Shown here in pieces: positions 56,191 to 64,000 of a DNA stretch of 64,000 nucleotides (its first letter is position 1; the number at the start of each line of letters is the position of its first letter). The stretch covers positions 385,226 through 449,225 of the forward strand of contig NZ_KB905141.1 in assembly GCF_000378225.1 (NCBI RefSeq). The letters run 5' to 3'. The position numbers and the translations under genes were made by a program. Source of the stretch: Methylophilus methylotrophus DSM 46235 = ATCC 53528 (GTDB lineage: Bacteria; Pseudomonadota; Gammaproteobacteria; Burkholderiales; Methylophilaceae). The notes under the pieces were generated by a model. It was not told the origin of the DNA. It did no database searches and saw nothing but the letters and a program-made list of their open reading frames with translations.

Positions 56191-56733
56191 TTATTCCCTG
56201 GCTTCTTTTAACCATTGCGGCTGAATTTCAAAGCTCCCACCATCATAGCTCGCCAGCATTTGCCGGTCTTGAATGGTGAAACTGATGGTCAGTCCACGTG
56301 TGGCTGCGGCAGCCAGTTGTTCTGTTTCTGGCAGGTTAATCACTGTGACATTCTCAAGCTTGAGCATGGCCTTCTGGTTCTGGGTCCACCACATCTCTGC
56401 CGTGCGGCCACCGTAGAGAATTTGTACCACGTGCGCTGCGCGTCCACACGCTTTGCGGATTTCGCGTTCGTCAGGCAAGCCTACACCAATCCAGCGTTCA
56501 ATTGCGCCCGTTAAATCTTTCTGCCAAAGGTCTGGTTCATCGTCTTCACTCAAGCCTTTACCAAACAGCAATGCTTCATCGGCATACAGCACAAAAGCCA
56601 GCAAGCGTACCATTAAGCGTTCATCAGTCTCTGACGGGTGTTTTGCCAGCGTCAGTTGATGTTGCTGGTAATAATGCCTATCCATGTCGGCAATATTGAC
56701 GTCGATTTTATAAATCGTGGATTTGAGGGCCAT
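56191..56733 (-). CDS. yaeQ: YaeQ family protein
   Basis: 180 residues. MALKSTIYKIDVNIADMDRHYY, HPSETDERLMVRLLAFVLYA, LPDEREIRKACGRA and a C-terminal FTIQDRQMLASYDGGSFEIQP are typical of YaeQ, which has a nuclease-like PD-(D/E)xK fold without proven activity. The control region with the 34-bp palindrome lies behind its start. Confidence 0.94.
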   Translation of the reverse strand: MALKSTIYKIDVNIADMDRHYYQQHQLTLAKHPSETDERLMVRLLAFVLYADEALLFGKGLSEDDEPDLWQKDLTGAIERWIGVGLPDEREIRKACGRAAHVVQILYGGRTAEMWWTQNQKAMLKLENVTVINLPETEQLAAAATRGLTISFTIQDRQMLASYDGGSFEIQPQWLKEARE

Positions 56734-56856
56734 AGGTGCTTTGTTGTCTGCGTCTTCAAGTGCTGCGAGTATAACAAACCCTTGGCGAATAGGGCGCGGG
56801 CGCTCTATGTATCATTCCAGTGACAACAAAACGCTTGCTTATTTGAGGCGGATGGG

Positions 56857-56890
56857 TAAAATAAAAATGAAACGTTTCATTTTTATTTTA
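56857..56890. promoter_or_regulatory. Perfect 34-bp operator palindrome of the efflux operon
   Basis: Arms 56857-56873 and 56874-56890 are exact reverse complements with no spacer; the centre is GAAACGTTTC and the arms are A/T-rich. TTGCTT (56835-56840), 16 bases, TAAAAT (56857-56862) gives a promoter whose -10 and start point lie in the palindrome. It is 16 bases from the TetR ATG, so it is the likely autoregulatory operator. Confidence 0.85.
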
Positions 56891-56905
56891 TACAAGCCTC
56901 TTCTC

Positions 56906-57556
56906 ATGGAATCCACACAGCTAAAAACCAAGGTTGGTCGGCCCAAATCGGGTACTGAGCAAGAGCGCCACGCGCATTTGCTTGAGCAGGCGTTGGCGTT
57001 ATTTATGACCGAAGGTTTTGCGCGCACCAGTATTGCGCGTGTCGCGAGCACCTGCGGTGTTTCCACCCGGACCATTTACGAACGCTTCGGCAGTAAGGAC
57101 GAGTTGTTGGTTGCGGCATTGAAGCATATGGTGGAGCAGGATGTGCTGGCGATGACCCGCGTTGAAGGTTTGGGAGAGCAGCCATTGGCTACCGTCCTGG
57201 CGAATGTCAGCCGATTGATTCTTAATAAGGTACTTGAGCCCCGCATGGTATCGTTTTTCCGTATCGGCGTGTCAGAGGTATCGCACTTGCCGGAATTGAC
57301 CCGTGCAGTGAAGGCTGTAGGTCCAGAGCGTATCCATCGAATGCTGGCAGATATATTTGCAGGTTATGCAGCAAAAGGAGAGTTGCCAGCACAGAATTTT
57401 ATGCAGGCGGCGGAGTCATATTGCGAGCTCCTGGTTGCCGGGCCACGTAACAAAGCCCTGTTTGGGGTATTGGAACCAGATTGGGATGCAGAGGCACACA
57501 TTGCATTTGTGGTGCAATTGTTCTTAAACGGATTGCAAGGGATGAAAAACAAATGA
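56906..57556 (+). CDS. TetR-family regulator of the efflux operon
   Basis: 216 residues from ATG 56906. Helix-turn-helix ALFMTEGFARTSIARVASTCGVSTRTIYERFGSKDELLVAAL in the first 75 residues; variable ligand domain after. An open frame runs upstream but would translate through the palindrome. Overlaps the next gene by ATGA. Represses the RND pump by family knowledge; its ligand is unknown. Confidence 0.9.
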   Translation: MESTQLKTKVGRPKSGTEQERHAHLLEQALALFMTEGFARTSIARVASTCGVSTRTIYERFGSKDELLVAALKHMVEQDVLAMTRVEGLGEQPLATVLANVSRLILNKVLEPRMVSFFRIGVSEVSHLPELTRAVKAVGPERIHRMLADIFAGYAAKGELPAQNFMQAAESYCELLVAGPRNKALFGVLEPDWDAEAHIAFVVQLFLNGLQGMKNK

Positions 57557-59004
57557 GTCCGGGTGTTTTAACGTCGGGGAGGGCCAGTGTTTACTGGTTG
57601 TTATTATATCTGCCACTTGCCGGTTGTTCGGTCATAGACGAATATATCCGTCCAAAAACAGCCATCGCTGAGCAGTGGCAAGCGCCTCTGCCACATGGCG
57701 GAAGCGTTGCTTCTTTAACAGACTGGTGGGCGCAATTCAAAGACCCGGTGCTGGATCAGTTGCTGGCTGAGTCGCAGAAGGAAAGTCCTTCGCTGGAGAT
57801 TGCATTAGCGAATATTCGTGTGGCACGCGCTAACGTGTTGTCGGCGCGTGCGCAGGGAATTCCAGATTTAACCAGCACCGGTAGCGTCACCAGAAGTAAA
57901 GGTGGTGGTGGTGGGGCGTTTCCGGCCAGTACGATCGAGATAGACTCGATTTCGCTGGATGCAAGTTGGGAAGTCGACCTGTTTGGCAAAGTAAAAGCAG
58001 CCAAGCAGGCTGCCAAAGCACAGCTCGAGGCCAAGAAAATTGCCTGGCATGATGCACGGCTGACATTAGCTGCCGAAGTAGCGAATAACTACGTCAACTA
58101 TCGCGCTTGCCAGGCTTCCGTGCAGGCTTTAAAGCAAGCTTATGAGTCGCGCAGTGAAACCGCGCGTTTGACAGGTATTTCTGCCCGGGCAGGCTTCTCT
58201 GCCCCGTCTGATCTTGCGCTGGCACAGGCAGCCACACGCGCCAGTGAATCTACATTGGATGGGCAACAAGCGGAATGCGATGGTCTGGTCAAGGCACTAG
58301 TGGAGTTAACCAATCTCCCAGAGCCCGCGTTGCGCACCTTGCTGGCTAAAGGTCACGGCATGCCAGAACCCGCCATGTTTGACGTGAGCACCATGCCAGC
58401 AAACTTGTTGATACGCCGCCCTGACCTGGCCATTGATGAACGCAACCTCGCAGAAGCCAGCGCTAATATTGGCGTATCCAAAGCGCAGTTGTATCCCAGT
58501 CTGACTCTGACGGGTTCAATTGGATATCGCCGTACCAATTTTAACGGTACAGTCACCCGCACGGACTCCTGGTCTTATGGTCCTTCGCTCAAGTTACCGA
58601 TTTTTGATGGCGGCACCTTGCGTGCGGACCTGGCGGAAGCGCGTGCCAATTTTGACAGTTTGCTTGCGACCTATAAACAAGACGTGCGCAAGGCAGTCAA
58701 GGAGGTCGAGCAAGCCCTGGTCAATCTGGACAGCGCCACGCGACGCGCACAATCGGAGCAGGCCAGCGCGCAACAGTATCAGCAATACTTTCAAGCAGCT
58801 GAAATCAACTGGAAGTCTGGCGGCCTGGATTTGTTATCGCTGGAAGATGCACGCCGCCAGAAAATCAACGCCGAACTCAATGTGATTACCCAACAAAAGA
58901 ATCGCGTATTACAGTGGATTGCCCTGTATAAGGCGTTTGGTGGGGACTGGCTTGAAACCCGGCAAACAGTTAAACCTCCATTGAAACCCATGGAAAAAAG
59001 GTAA
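57553..59004 (+). CDS. RND outer-membrane factor (NodT/OprM type)
   Basis: 483 residues from ATG 57553 (AAGGGA upstream). Lipobox LAGC (Cys about 25) then EYIRPKTAIAEQWQ, DWWAQFKDPVLDQLL, and the two OEP repeats (SWEVDLFGKVKAAKQAAKAQL; KLPIFDGGTLRADLAEARANF). TolC-like exit duct of the pump. Confidence 0.92.
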   Translation: MSPGVLTSGRASVYWLLLYLPLAGCSVIDEYIRPKTAIAEQWQAPLPHGGSVASLTDWWAQFKDPVLDQLLAESQKESPSLEIALANIRVARANVLSARAQGIPDLTSTGSVTRSKGGGGGAFPASTIEIDSISLDASWEVDLFGKVKAAKQAAKAQLEAKKIAWHDARLTLAAEVANNYVNYRACQASVQALKQAYESRSETARLTGISARAGFSAPSDLALAQAATRASESTLDGQQAECDGLVKALVELTNLPEPALRTLLAKGHGMPEPAMFDVSTMPANLLIRRPDLAIDERNLAEASANIGVSKAQLYPSLTLTGSIGYRRTNFNGTVTRTDSWSYGPSLKLPIFDGGTLRADLAEARANFDSLLATYKQDVRKAVKEVEQALVNLDSATRRAQSEQASAQQYQQYFQAAEINWKSGGLDLLSLEDARRQKINAELNVITQQKNRVLQWIALYKAFGGDWLETRQTVKPPLKPMEKR

Positions 59005-59006
59005 GC

Positions 59007-60170
59007 ATGATGGCAAAGAAACTGACAACAAAAACCAAATTTTTAATCATTGCAGCGTTACTGGTGGGCGTGAGTGCCTGGTTTTGGCAACATCCCTTGC
59101 ACCAGGATGAATTGAAGGGGAAATCTGCCAAGAATCAAGCCCGTCAGTCAGCCCAGACACTCAAGGCTGCACTGAGTGTAGAGGCGACCCAGCCTGCGAT
59201 TGTGCAATGGCCGATGACCCTGGTCCTGAATGGCAGCATTTATCCATGGCAGGAAGCCCTGGTCAGTGCAGAAATTTCTGGTCTGCGCATACAGCAGATC
59301 ATGGCGGATGTGGGGACACAAGTCAGCAAGGGGCAGCCACTGGTGATGTTGGCTGACGAAACAGTGAAAGCTGACTTGCAAAAACAGCTGGCAACTGTAG
59401 ATAGGGATAAAGCAGCGTTGGCTGAAGCAAAAAGTAATGCCGACAGAGCACGTGAAATCAAAGACAGTGGCGCATTATCCGCACAAAAAATCAACGAATA
59501 TGTGATAGCCGAGCAGACTGCCAGGGCGAATCTGGCATTGTCTGAAGCCGAGCTGGAAAACCAGAAAATCCGCTTGCGCCAGACTAAAGTCGTCGCGCCG
59601 GATGATGGTGTGATTTCGTCACGTTCTGCCAACTTGGGCAACGTGGTCTCGTCAGGTGCCGAGTTGTTCCGGTTAGTGCGCCAGGGCCGTATAGAGTGGC
59701 GTGGGGAAGTGAATGCTGACCAACAGACTGCTCTGCACCCAGGCCAATTGGTACGACTGACACTTTCTGGGGGCCACACCGTGAATGGCAAAGTGCGCCT
59801 GATTTCGCCAACGGTGGATAACAACACCCGCAATGCACTGGTTTATGTCGATATCCCCAAAGACAGTGCGAAGCCTGGCATGTATGTACAGGGAGAGGTC
59901 GATATTGGCCAGCAGCAAGGCGTGGCGGTACCTCTGAGTGCGGTGACTTATCGCGATGGCTTTGCTTACGTCTTTGAACTGGCGCCCGCCGATGCGCAAG
60001 GCTTAAGCAAAGTCATCCAGCGCAAGGTGCAAACCGGCCGTTCGCATGGCGAGCAGATTGAGTTGCTGGGTAGTCTCAATACGCAGGCGCAGTTTGTGCT
60101 GAGCGGCGGTGCTTTTTTAAATGATGGCGACATCGTCAAAGTTGTCACCCAGACGAAGCGTGGGGCTTAA
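59007..60170 (+). CDS. RND periplasmic adaptor (MFP)
   Basis: 387 residues. N-terminal membrane anchor (KFLIIAALLVGVSAWFW), barrel-sandwich lipoyl-like domain with coiled-coil hairpin (VSKGQPLVMLADETVKADLQKQLATVDRD ... RQTKVVAPDDGVISSRSANLGNVV), beta-barrel and proximal domain. Joins the pump and duct. Starts 2 bases after the duct gene. Confidence 0.92.
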   Translation: MMAKKLTTKTKFLIIAALLVGVSAWFWQHPLHQDELKGKSAKNQARQSAQTLKAALSVEATQPAIVQWPMTLVLNGSIYPWQEALVSAEISGLRIQQIMADVGTQVSKGQPLVMLADETVKADLQKQLATVDRDKAALAEAKSNADRAREIKDSGALSAQKINEYVIAEQTARANLALSEAELENQKIRLRQTKVVAPDDGVISSRSANLGNVVSSGAELFRLVRQGRIEWRGEVNADQQTALHPGQLVRLTLSGGHTVNGKVRLISPTVDNNTRNALVYVDIPKDSAKPGMYVQGEVDIGQQQGVAVPLSAVTYRDGFAYVFELAPADAQGLSKVIQRKVQTGRSHGEQIELLGSLNTQAQFVLSGGAFLNDGDIVKVVTQTKRGA

Positions 60171-60172
60171 GT

Positions 60173-63100
60173 ATGAATTTTTCCGCCTGGTCCATCCGTA
60201 ATCCGGTTCCGGCCATCTTATTGTTTGTGGTGCTGACTTTTCTTGGACTGAAATCGCTTAACCAATTAGGCAAACAGAACTTCCCTGATATCGAGTTACC
60301 AGTCATCACCGTGAGTGCGACGCTGGAAGGCGCGGCCCCACCCCAGCTCGAGACCGAAGTTGCACGCAAGATAGAAGACAAGATTGCGACTATTGGTGGC
60401 ATTGAACACATGACCACGACCATCACCGATGGCAGCGTCAGCATCAGCGTGCAGTTCACCATTGACACCAAGAGTGAAGAAGCCCTCAACCTCGTACGCA
60501 ACGCTGTGGATAGTGCCCGTTCCGAGCTCCCTGCAGCCGTAACAACGCCCACCGTTTCAAAAGTGACCACTTCCGGCAATGCCATCCTGACATATGTCGT
60601 CTCCGCGGAAAATATGGATGAAGGCGAGTTGTCATGGTTTGTCGATAATGAAGTGAGCAAAGCGATGCTGGCCGTCAACGGCGTGGGCAAGATCACGCGT
60701 ACCGGCGGCGTAGACCGCGAGGTGCAAGTGAACCTCGATCCCACGCTGATGGCAGGGCTCGGCGTCAATGTGAGCGATGTCTCTGCGCAGCTCAAACGCG
60801 TGCAACAGGATGCGTCTGGTGGCCGCGGCGATATCGGTGCGAATATCCAGTCAGTGCGCACCTTGGGTGCCTTGCATAGTGCCGACGAGGTGCGCAATCT
60901 CGATATCCCGCTGGGTGATGGCCGTCATATCAAGCTAGCGCAAGTGGCAGAAGTGCTGGATACCTATGCTGAGCGTACTACTTATGCCAGTTATGATGGC
61001 AAGCCTGTCATTCGTTTTGAAATTACGCGTAGCAAAGGCACCAGCGAGGTGACCGTCGCCAAAGATGTACGTGCGGCGCTGGAAAAATTTCAGCAATTGC
61101 ATCCACAAGTAAAGATTGTGGAGGCGTTTAACATGGTTAAGCCGGTAGAAGATAACTACGAAGGCTCTATGCAGTTGCTGTATGAGGGCGCGTTGCTAGC
61201 GATCTTGGTGGTGTGGTGGTTCTTGCGTGATTGGCGCGCCACTATTATTGCTGCGGTGGCTTTACCGCTGTCCATGATTCCCACTTTTGCTTTTATGCAA
61301 TATTTTGGCTTTTCGCTCAATGTGCTGACTCTGCTGGCCATGGCGCTGGTCGTGGGTATCCTGGTCGATGATGCGATTGTGGAGATTGAAAATATCGTAA
61401 GGCATTTGCGCATGGGTAAAACGCCTTACCAGGCAGCAATGGAGGCGGCCGACGAGATTGGCTTTGCCGTGATTGCGACGACATTTACGCTGGTGGCGAT
61501 TTTTCTGCCAACGGCATTTATGGGCGGGATTCCGGGCAAATTTTTCAAACAGTTTGGCATCACGGCAGCCATTGCGATTCTGGGTTCTTTAGTGGTGGCA
61601 CGTTTGTTAACGCCCATGATGTCCGCCTACCTGCTCAAACCACATCCTGTCAAAGAGGAAACCGACTCAGCTTCCATGCGCTGGTATTTGGGCTGGGTCA
61701 GCTGGTGCTTAAATCACCGCAAAACCGTGGTGGCAGGCTTTATTCTGTTTATTATCGGTTCGTTGAGCCTGATGCCTTTGTTGCCCAAGGGTTTCGTCCC
61801 GTCTTCCGACAGTAGTCAGACCAAGGTTAATATTGAGTTGCAACCGGGTACGCCCCTTGCGCAAACCCGGCAAGTGGTGCAAATGGCTGAACAACTTGTC
61901 AAGCAGCATCCTGAAGTCAAGGCGGTCTTTACTGCGGCTGGCACGGCCAGTACCGGCGGGGGCGGGCCGAACGCCTCACAAAATAGCACCGATGTGCGCA
62001 AGGGCAGTCTGGTCATCAGCCTGACCGACCGCAGTGAGCGCAAGCAAAAGCAGTCTGAAATTGAGGCAGACTTGCGCGAGCGGTTGAAAAACCTGCCAGG
62101 TGCGCGTGTCACAGTAGGCATAGGCGAGTCCGGCGAGAAGTTGCAAATTACACTGGCTAGTGATGATGCGAATGCGTTAACCAGTGCTAGTCAGCAATTG
62201 CAACAGCAATTAAGGACCTTGAATGGTGTGGGCAATATTACCTCCAGCGCCAGTTTGCAACGGCCAGAGGTACAGATTATCCCGGATATAGATAAGGCGG
62301 CCGAGTTGGGCGTGACTGTGGAGTCCATCGCACAGGTGATCCGCGTGGCAACTTCAGGAGACTTCTCCAATACCATGCCCAAGCTGAATCTGCCGCAGCG
62401 GCAAGTGCCGATCCGCGTGCGTTTGGGACCTAGTGTACGTACCAGTTTGCAAGAAATTGCCCAATTACGTGTTCCATCACGCAATGGCAGTGTTAGCCTG
62501 GAAACCGTCGCGACAGTCCGCATGGGTAGCGGCCCGCAGCAGATTGACCGCATGGACCGTATGCGTAATGTCACCTTTGATATTGAGCTCAATAAACGCC
62601 AGATTGGCGAAGTCATGCGTGAGGTGCAGCAACTGCCTGCTATGCAAAACCTGCCGCCTAGCGTGAAACAGCTTGAAGCTGGCGATGCCAAGCGTATGAA
62701 CGAGTTATTTGCCAGCTTTGGCGGCGCTATGATCATTGGCGTCATGTGTATCTATGTGGTGCTGGTGTTGCTGTTTGGTGACTTTTTGCAGCCCATCACC
62801 ATTCTGGGAGCCTTACCACTGTCATTGGGGGGCGCTTTCTTTGCGCTGCTGGTGACCCATAACAGCTTCTCCATGCCAAGCGTGATTGGTTTGTTGATGC
62901 TGATGGGGGTGGTGACCAAAAACTCCATTCTGCTGGTGGAATACACCATCATGGCGCGCAAAGAGCGCAAACTCAGTCGCTTTGATGCCATTATTGATGG
63001 CTGCCACAAACGCGCACGCCCAATTATCATGACCACCATTGCCATGGCAGCCGGCATGATGCCGATTGCCTTGGGCTGGAGTGCAGACCCCAGCTTCCGC

Positions 63101-63244
63101 TCACCGATGGCGATCACGGTGATTGGTGGGTTGATTACTTCGACGGTATTGAGCCTGGTGGTGATTCCGGTGTTGTATACCTATGTGGATGATTTGTTGG
63201 GGTGGTTGCGGGGAGTGGGGAGATTGGCGCGGAAGCACGTGTAA
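60173..63244 (+). CDS. RND efflux pump, inner-membrane permease
   Basis: 1023 residues. AcrB-type with twelve helices. NFSAWSIRNPVPAILLFVV at the start; ALVVGILVDDAIVEIENI holds the proton-relay Asp pair of helix 4; duplicated porter domains and a final GMMPIALGWSADPSFRSPMAITVIGGLITSTVLSLVVIPVLYTYVDD. The lack of a long C-terminus fits. Substrates not readable. Two bases after the adaptor. Confidence 0.95.
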   Translation: MNFSAWSIRNPVPAILLFVVLTFLGLKSLNQLGKQNFPDIELPVITVSATLEGAAPPQLETEVARKIEDKIATIGGIEHMTTTITDGSVSISVQFTIDTKSEEALNLVRNAVDSARSELPAAVTTPTVSKVTTSGNAILTYVVSAENMDEGELSWFVDNEVSKAMLAVNGVGKITRTGGVDREVQVNLDPTLMAGLGVNVSDVSAQLKRVQQDASGGRGDIGANIQSVRTLGALHSADEVRNLDIPLGDGRHIKLAQVAEVLDTYAERTTYASYDGKPVIRFEITRSKGTSEVTVAKDVRAALEKFQQLHPQVKIVEAFNMVKPVEDNYEGSMQLLYEGALLAILVVWWFLRDWRATIIAAVALPLSMIPTFAFMQYFGFSLNVLTLLAMALVVGILVDDAIVEIENIVRHLRMGKTPYQAAMEAADEIGFAVIATTFTLVAIFLPTAFMGGIPGKFFKQFGITAAIAILGSLVVARLLTPMMSAYLLKPHPVKEETDSASMRWYLGWVSWCLNHRKTVVAGFILFIIGSLSLMPLLPKGFVPSSDSSQTKVNIELQPGTPLAQTRQVVQMAEQLVKQHPEVKAVFTAAGTASTGGGGPNASQNSTDVRKGSLVISLTDRSERKQKQSEIEADLRERLKNLPGARVTVGIGESGEKLQITLASDDANALTSASQQLQQQLRTLNGVGNITSSASLQRPEVQIIPDIDKAAELGVTVESIAQVIRVATSGDFSNTMPKLNLPQRQVPIRVRLGPSVRTSLQEIAQLRVPSRNGSVSLETVATVRMGSGPQQIDRMDRMRNVTFDIELNKRQIGEVMREVQQLPAMQNLPPSVKQLEAGDAKRMNELFASFGGAMIIGVMCIYVVLVLLFGDFLQPITILGALPLSLGGAFFALLVTHNSFSMPSVIGLLMLMGVVTKNSILLVEYTIMARKERKLSRFDAIIDGCHKRARPIIMTTIAMAAGMMPIALGWSADPSFRSPMAITVIGGLITSTVLSLVVIPVLYTYVDDLLGWLRGVGRLARKHV

Positions 63245-63266
63245 TCTCTATAAAGTACAGTTGATT

Positions 63267-63305
63267 AAAATGAGGCGTGCTGAGAGGTGCACCTCGTTTT
63301 TTATT
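63267..63305 (+). terminator. Terminator of the efflux operon
   Basis: GAGG-c-GTGC with GCAC-CTC around TGAGAGGT, then seven T residues. The stem has one bulge. Confidence 0.65.
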
Positions 63306-63384
63306 GGATATATAAGAAGGTAATTCTTTAAATTTTTGGTTGTAGTGCCACTCGTATCCTCACTTACAACTTACAATCTTTCTA

Positions 63385-64000
63385 TTTCGCCTCTAGGCGA
63401 GTTACTTTTCTTTGCTTGAGCAGCTATGGTTTACTTTTGAGTGTGCTCCTAGATGGAGGAAGTCTTTATTTCGCCTTTAGGCGACCATTCTTTCTTATGC
63501 TTGTCCATAGGAAAGAAGGCAAAGAACAAGACACCCTAGCTTCCGCTTGTTCCCTGCGTTGCTCATCAAAATAAGCGCTCGCGAAACTCATCCTAGCGGC
63601 CTGCACAATACGCAGGCCACCGCGGGATTCGGACAGCCGCTCGCTTGATCTTATTTTGTCTGCGCTACTCGGCGCGGCAGATAGGGGCCCGAAAACCAAT
63701 GAGCGCCACCGTTTGTGGGCTAAAAAGAAAAGAATTTGAGTTTTTAACTATTCCAAATTTCAACGATGGTACTTTGATGAGATGAATCCCATCCCATCAC
63801 GCTGAGTAGCGGAGACGAAGTGGGAGAAGTCGGCCATCGGCTGTTCGAGTTCCGCGGTGGCTTGTGTAGTGTGCAAGCCGCTAGGGCGAGTTTCGATGGA
63901 CGCCCACTTTGTTGAGCAACGCAAGGGAGCCGTAGGCCGTGATGGCTGGGTGCCCTCTTCTTTGGTTACTTTCTGTGGGGCAAGCAACAGAAAGTAACTC
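63385..64000. repeat. Giant palindromic repeat, copy 2 (cut by the window end)
   Basis: Same element as at 5437-6056. It has two left ends in a row: an outer TTTCGCC-TCTA-GGCGAGTTACTTTTC at 63385 and an inner TTTCGCC-TTTA-GGCGACC at 63469. Left arm stems: CAAAATAAG/CTTATTTTG (63567-63575 with 63650-63658) and GGCCTGC/GCAGGCC (63598-63604 with 63612-63618). Right arm: AAGTGGG/CCCACTT (63818-63824 with 63903-63909), CCATCG/CGATGG (63834-63839 with 63894-63899) and GGCTTG/CAAGCC (63859-63864 with 63874-63879). The centre GCGCGGCAGATAGGGGCCCG is identical to copy 1. Its right end lies past the window. Confidence 0.9.

Noticed and set aside
56717..56905. An extended TetR N-terminus
   Set aside because: It would translate the promoter and the 34-bp palindrome; no family member has this part.

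Overview
The window looks like chromosome from a methylotrophic betaproteobacterium, most likely Methylophilaceae (a Methylophilus or Methylovorus relative). Pointers are a stand-alone pqqA precursor gene, a 'methylamine utilization' type cupredoxin, the proteobacterial GshA family typical of this group, the argH-algZ-algR-hemC-hemD order shared by beta- and gammaproteobacteria, and a PEP-CTERM protein. No database search was possible; family names rest on visible motifs.

Layout. 1-5250: the tail of a SnoaL-like protein, a divergent DinB polymerase, an endonuclease-type MutL, and a Suv3-like RNA helicase divergent from mutL. 5251-6090: no gene, but a 620-bp repeat built as a giant imperfect palindrome. 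6091-12680: argH with a downstream membrane protein, an AlgZ/AlgR-type two-component system, an MscS-like protein, hemC and hemD. 12721-18930: a PEP-CTERM protein, then an ArsR-regulator, acyltransferase/acyl-ACP synthetase, lysophospholipid flippase and Lnb/DUF4105-like operon that suggests a phospholipid or lipoprotein acyl-chain cycle. 19002-24913: three small unknown envelope proteins, an LtaS/OpgB-like phosphotransferase, and a large protein joining a glycosidase-like barrel to a WaaP/InaA-like kinase. 25055-26014: orphan pqqA and an unknown exported protein. 26028-30544: a DUF3034 barrel divergent from a lipoprotein globin, cupredoxin and GGDEF/EAL operon. 30770-32953: a 23-codon ORF, OhrR-like regulator, periplasmic catalase-like peroxidase and MsrB (peroxide defence).

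33099-47645: a bestrophin, then thirteen leftward genes with short gaps: mreB-mreC-mreD-mrdA-rodA-rlpA-dacC-ybeD-lipB-lipA-gshA-gshB-dadA (cell shape, lipoate, glutathione). 47772-51046: gatCAB. 51125-53693: a small membrane protein behind a palindrome-gated promoter, and thiC behind a TPP riboswitch. 53848-56733: a CorA-like protein, a membrane protein and YaeQ. 56857-63244: a TetR-controlled RND efflux operon with a perfect 34-bp palindrome upstream. 63385-64000: a second copy of the palindromic repeat, cut by the window end.

The most unusual content is the repeat pair. Each copy is two inverted arms, and the four arms keep the same hairpins while changing their bases in a compensatory way, which points to a selected folded RNA or DNA structure and not to the short reading frames inside it. 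A second theme is regulators and operons whose palindromic operators sit inside the promoter (ArsR-like, OhrR-like, TetR, and the unknown membrane gene at 51532), two of them with probable leaderless transcripts. No tRNA, rRNA, CRISPR array or transposase gene was recognised.
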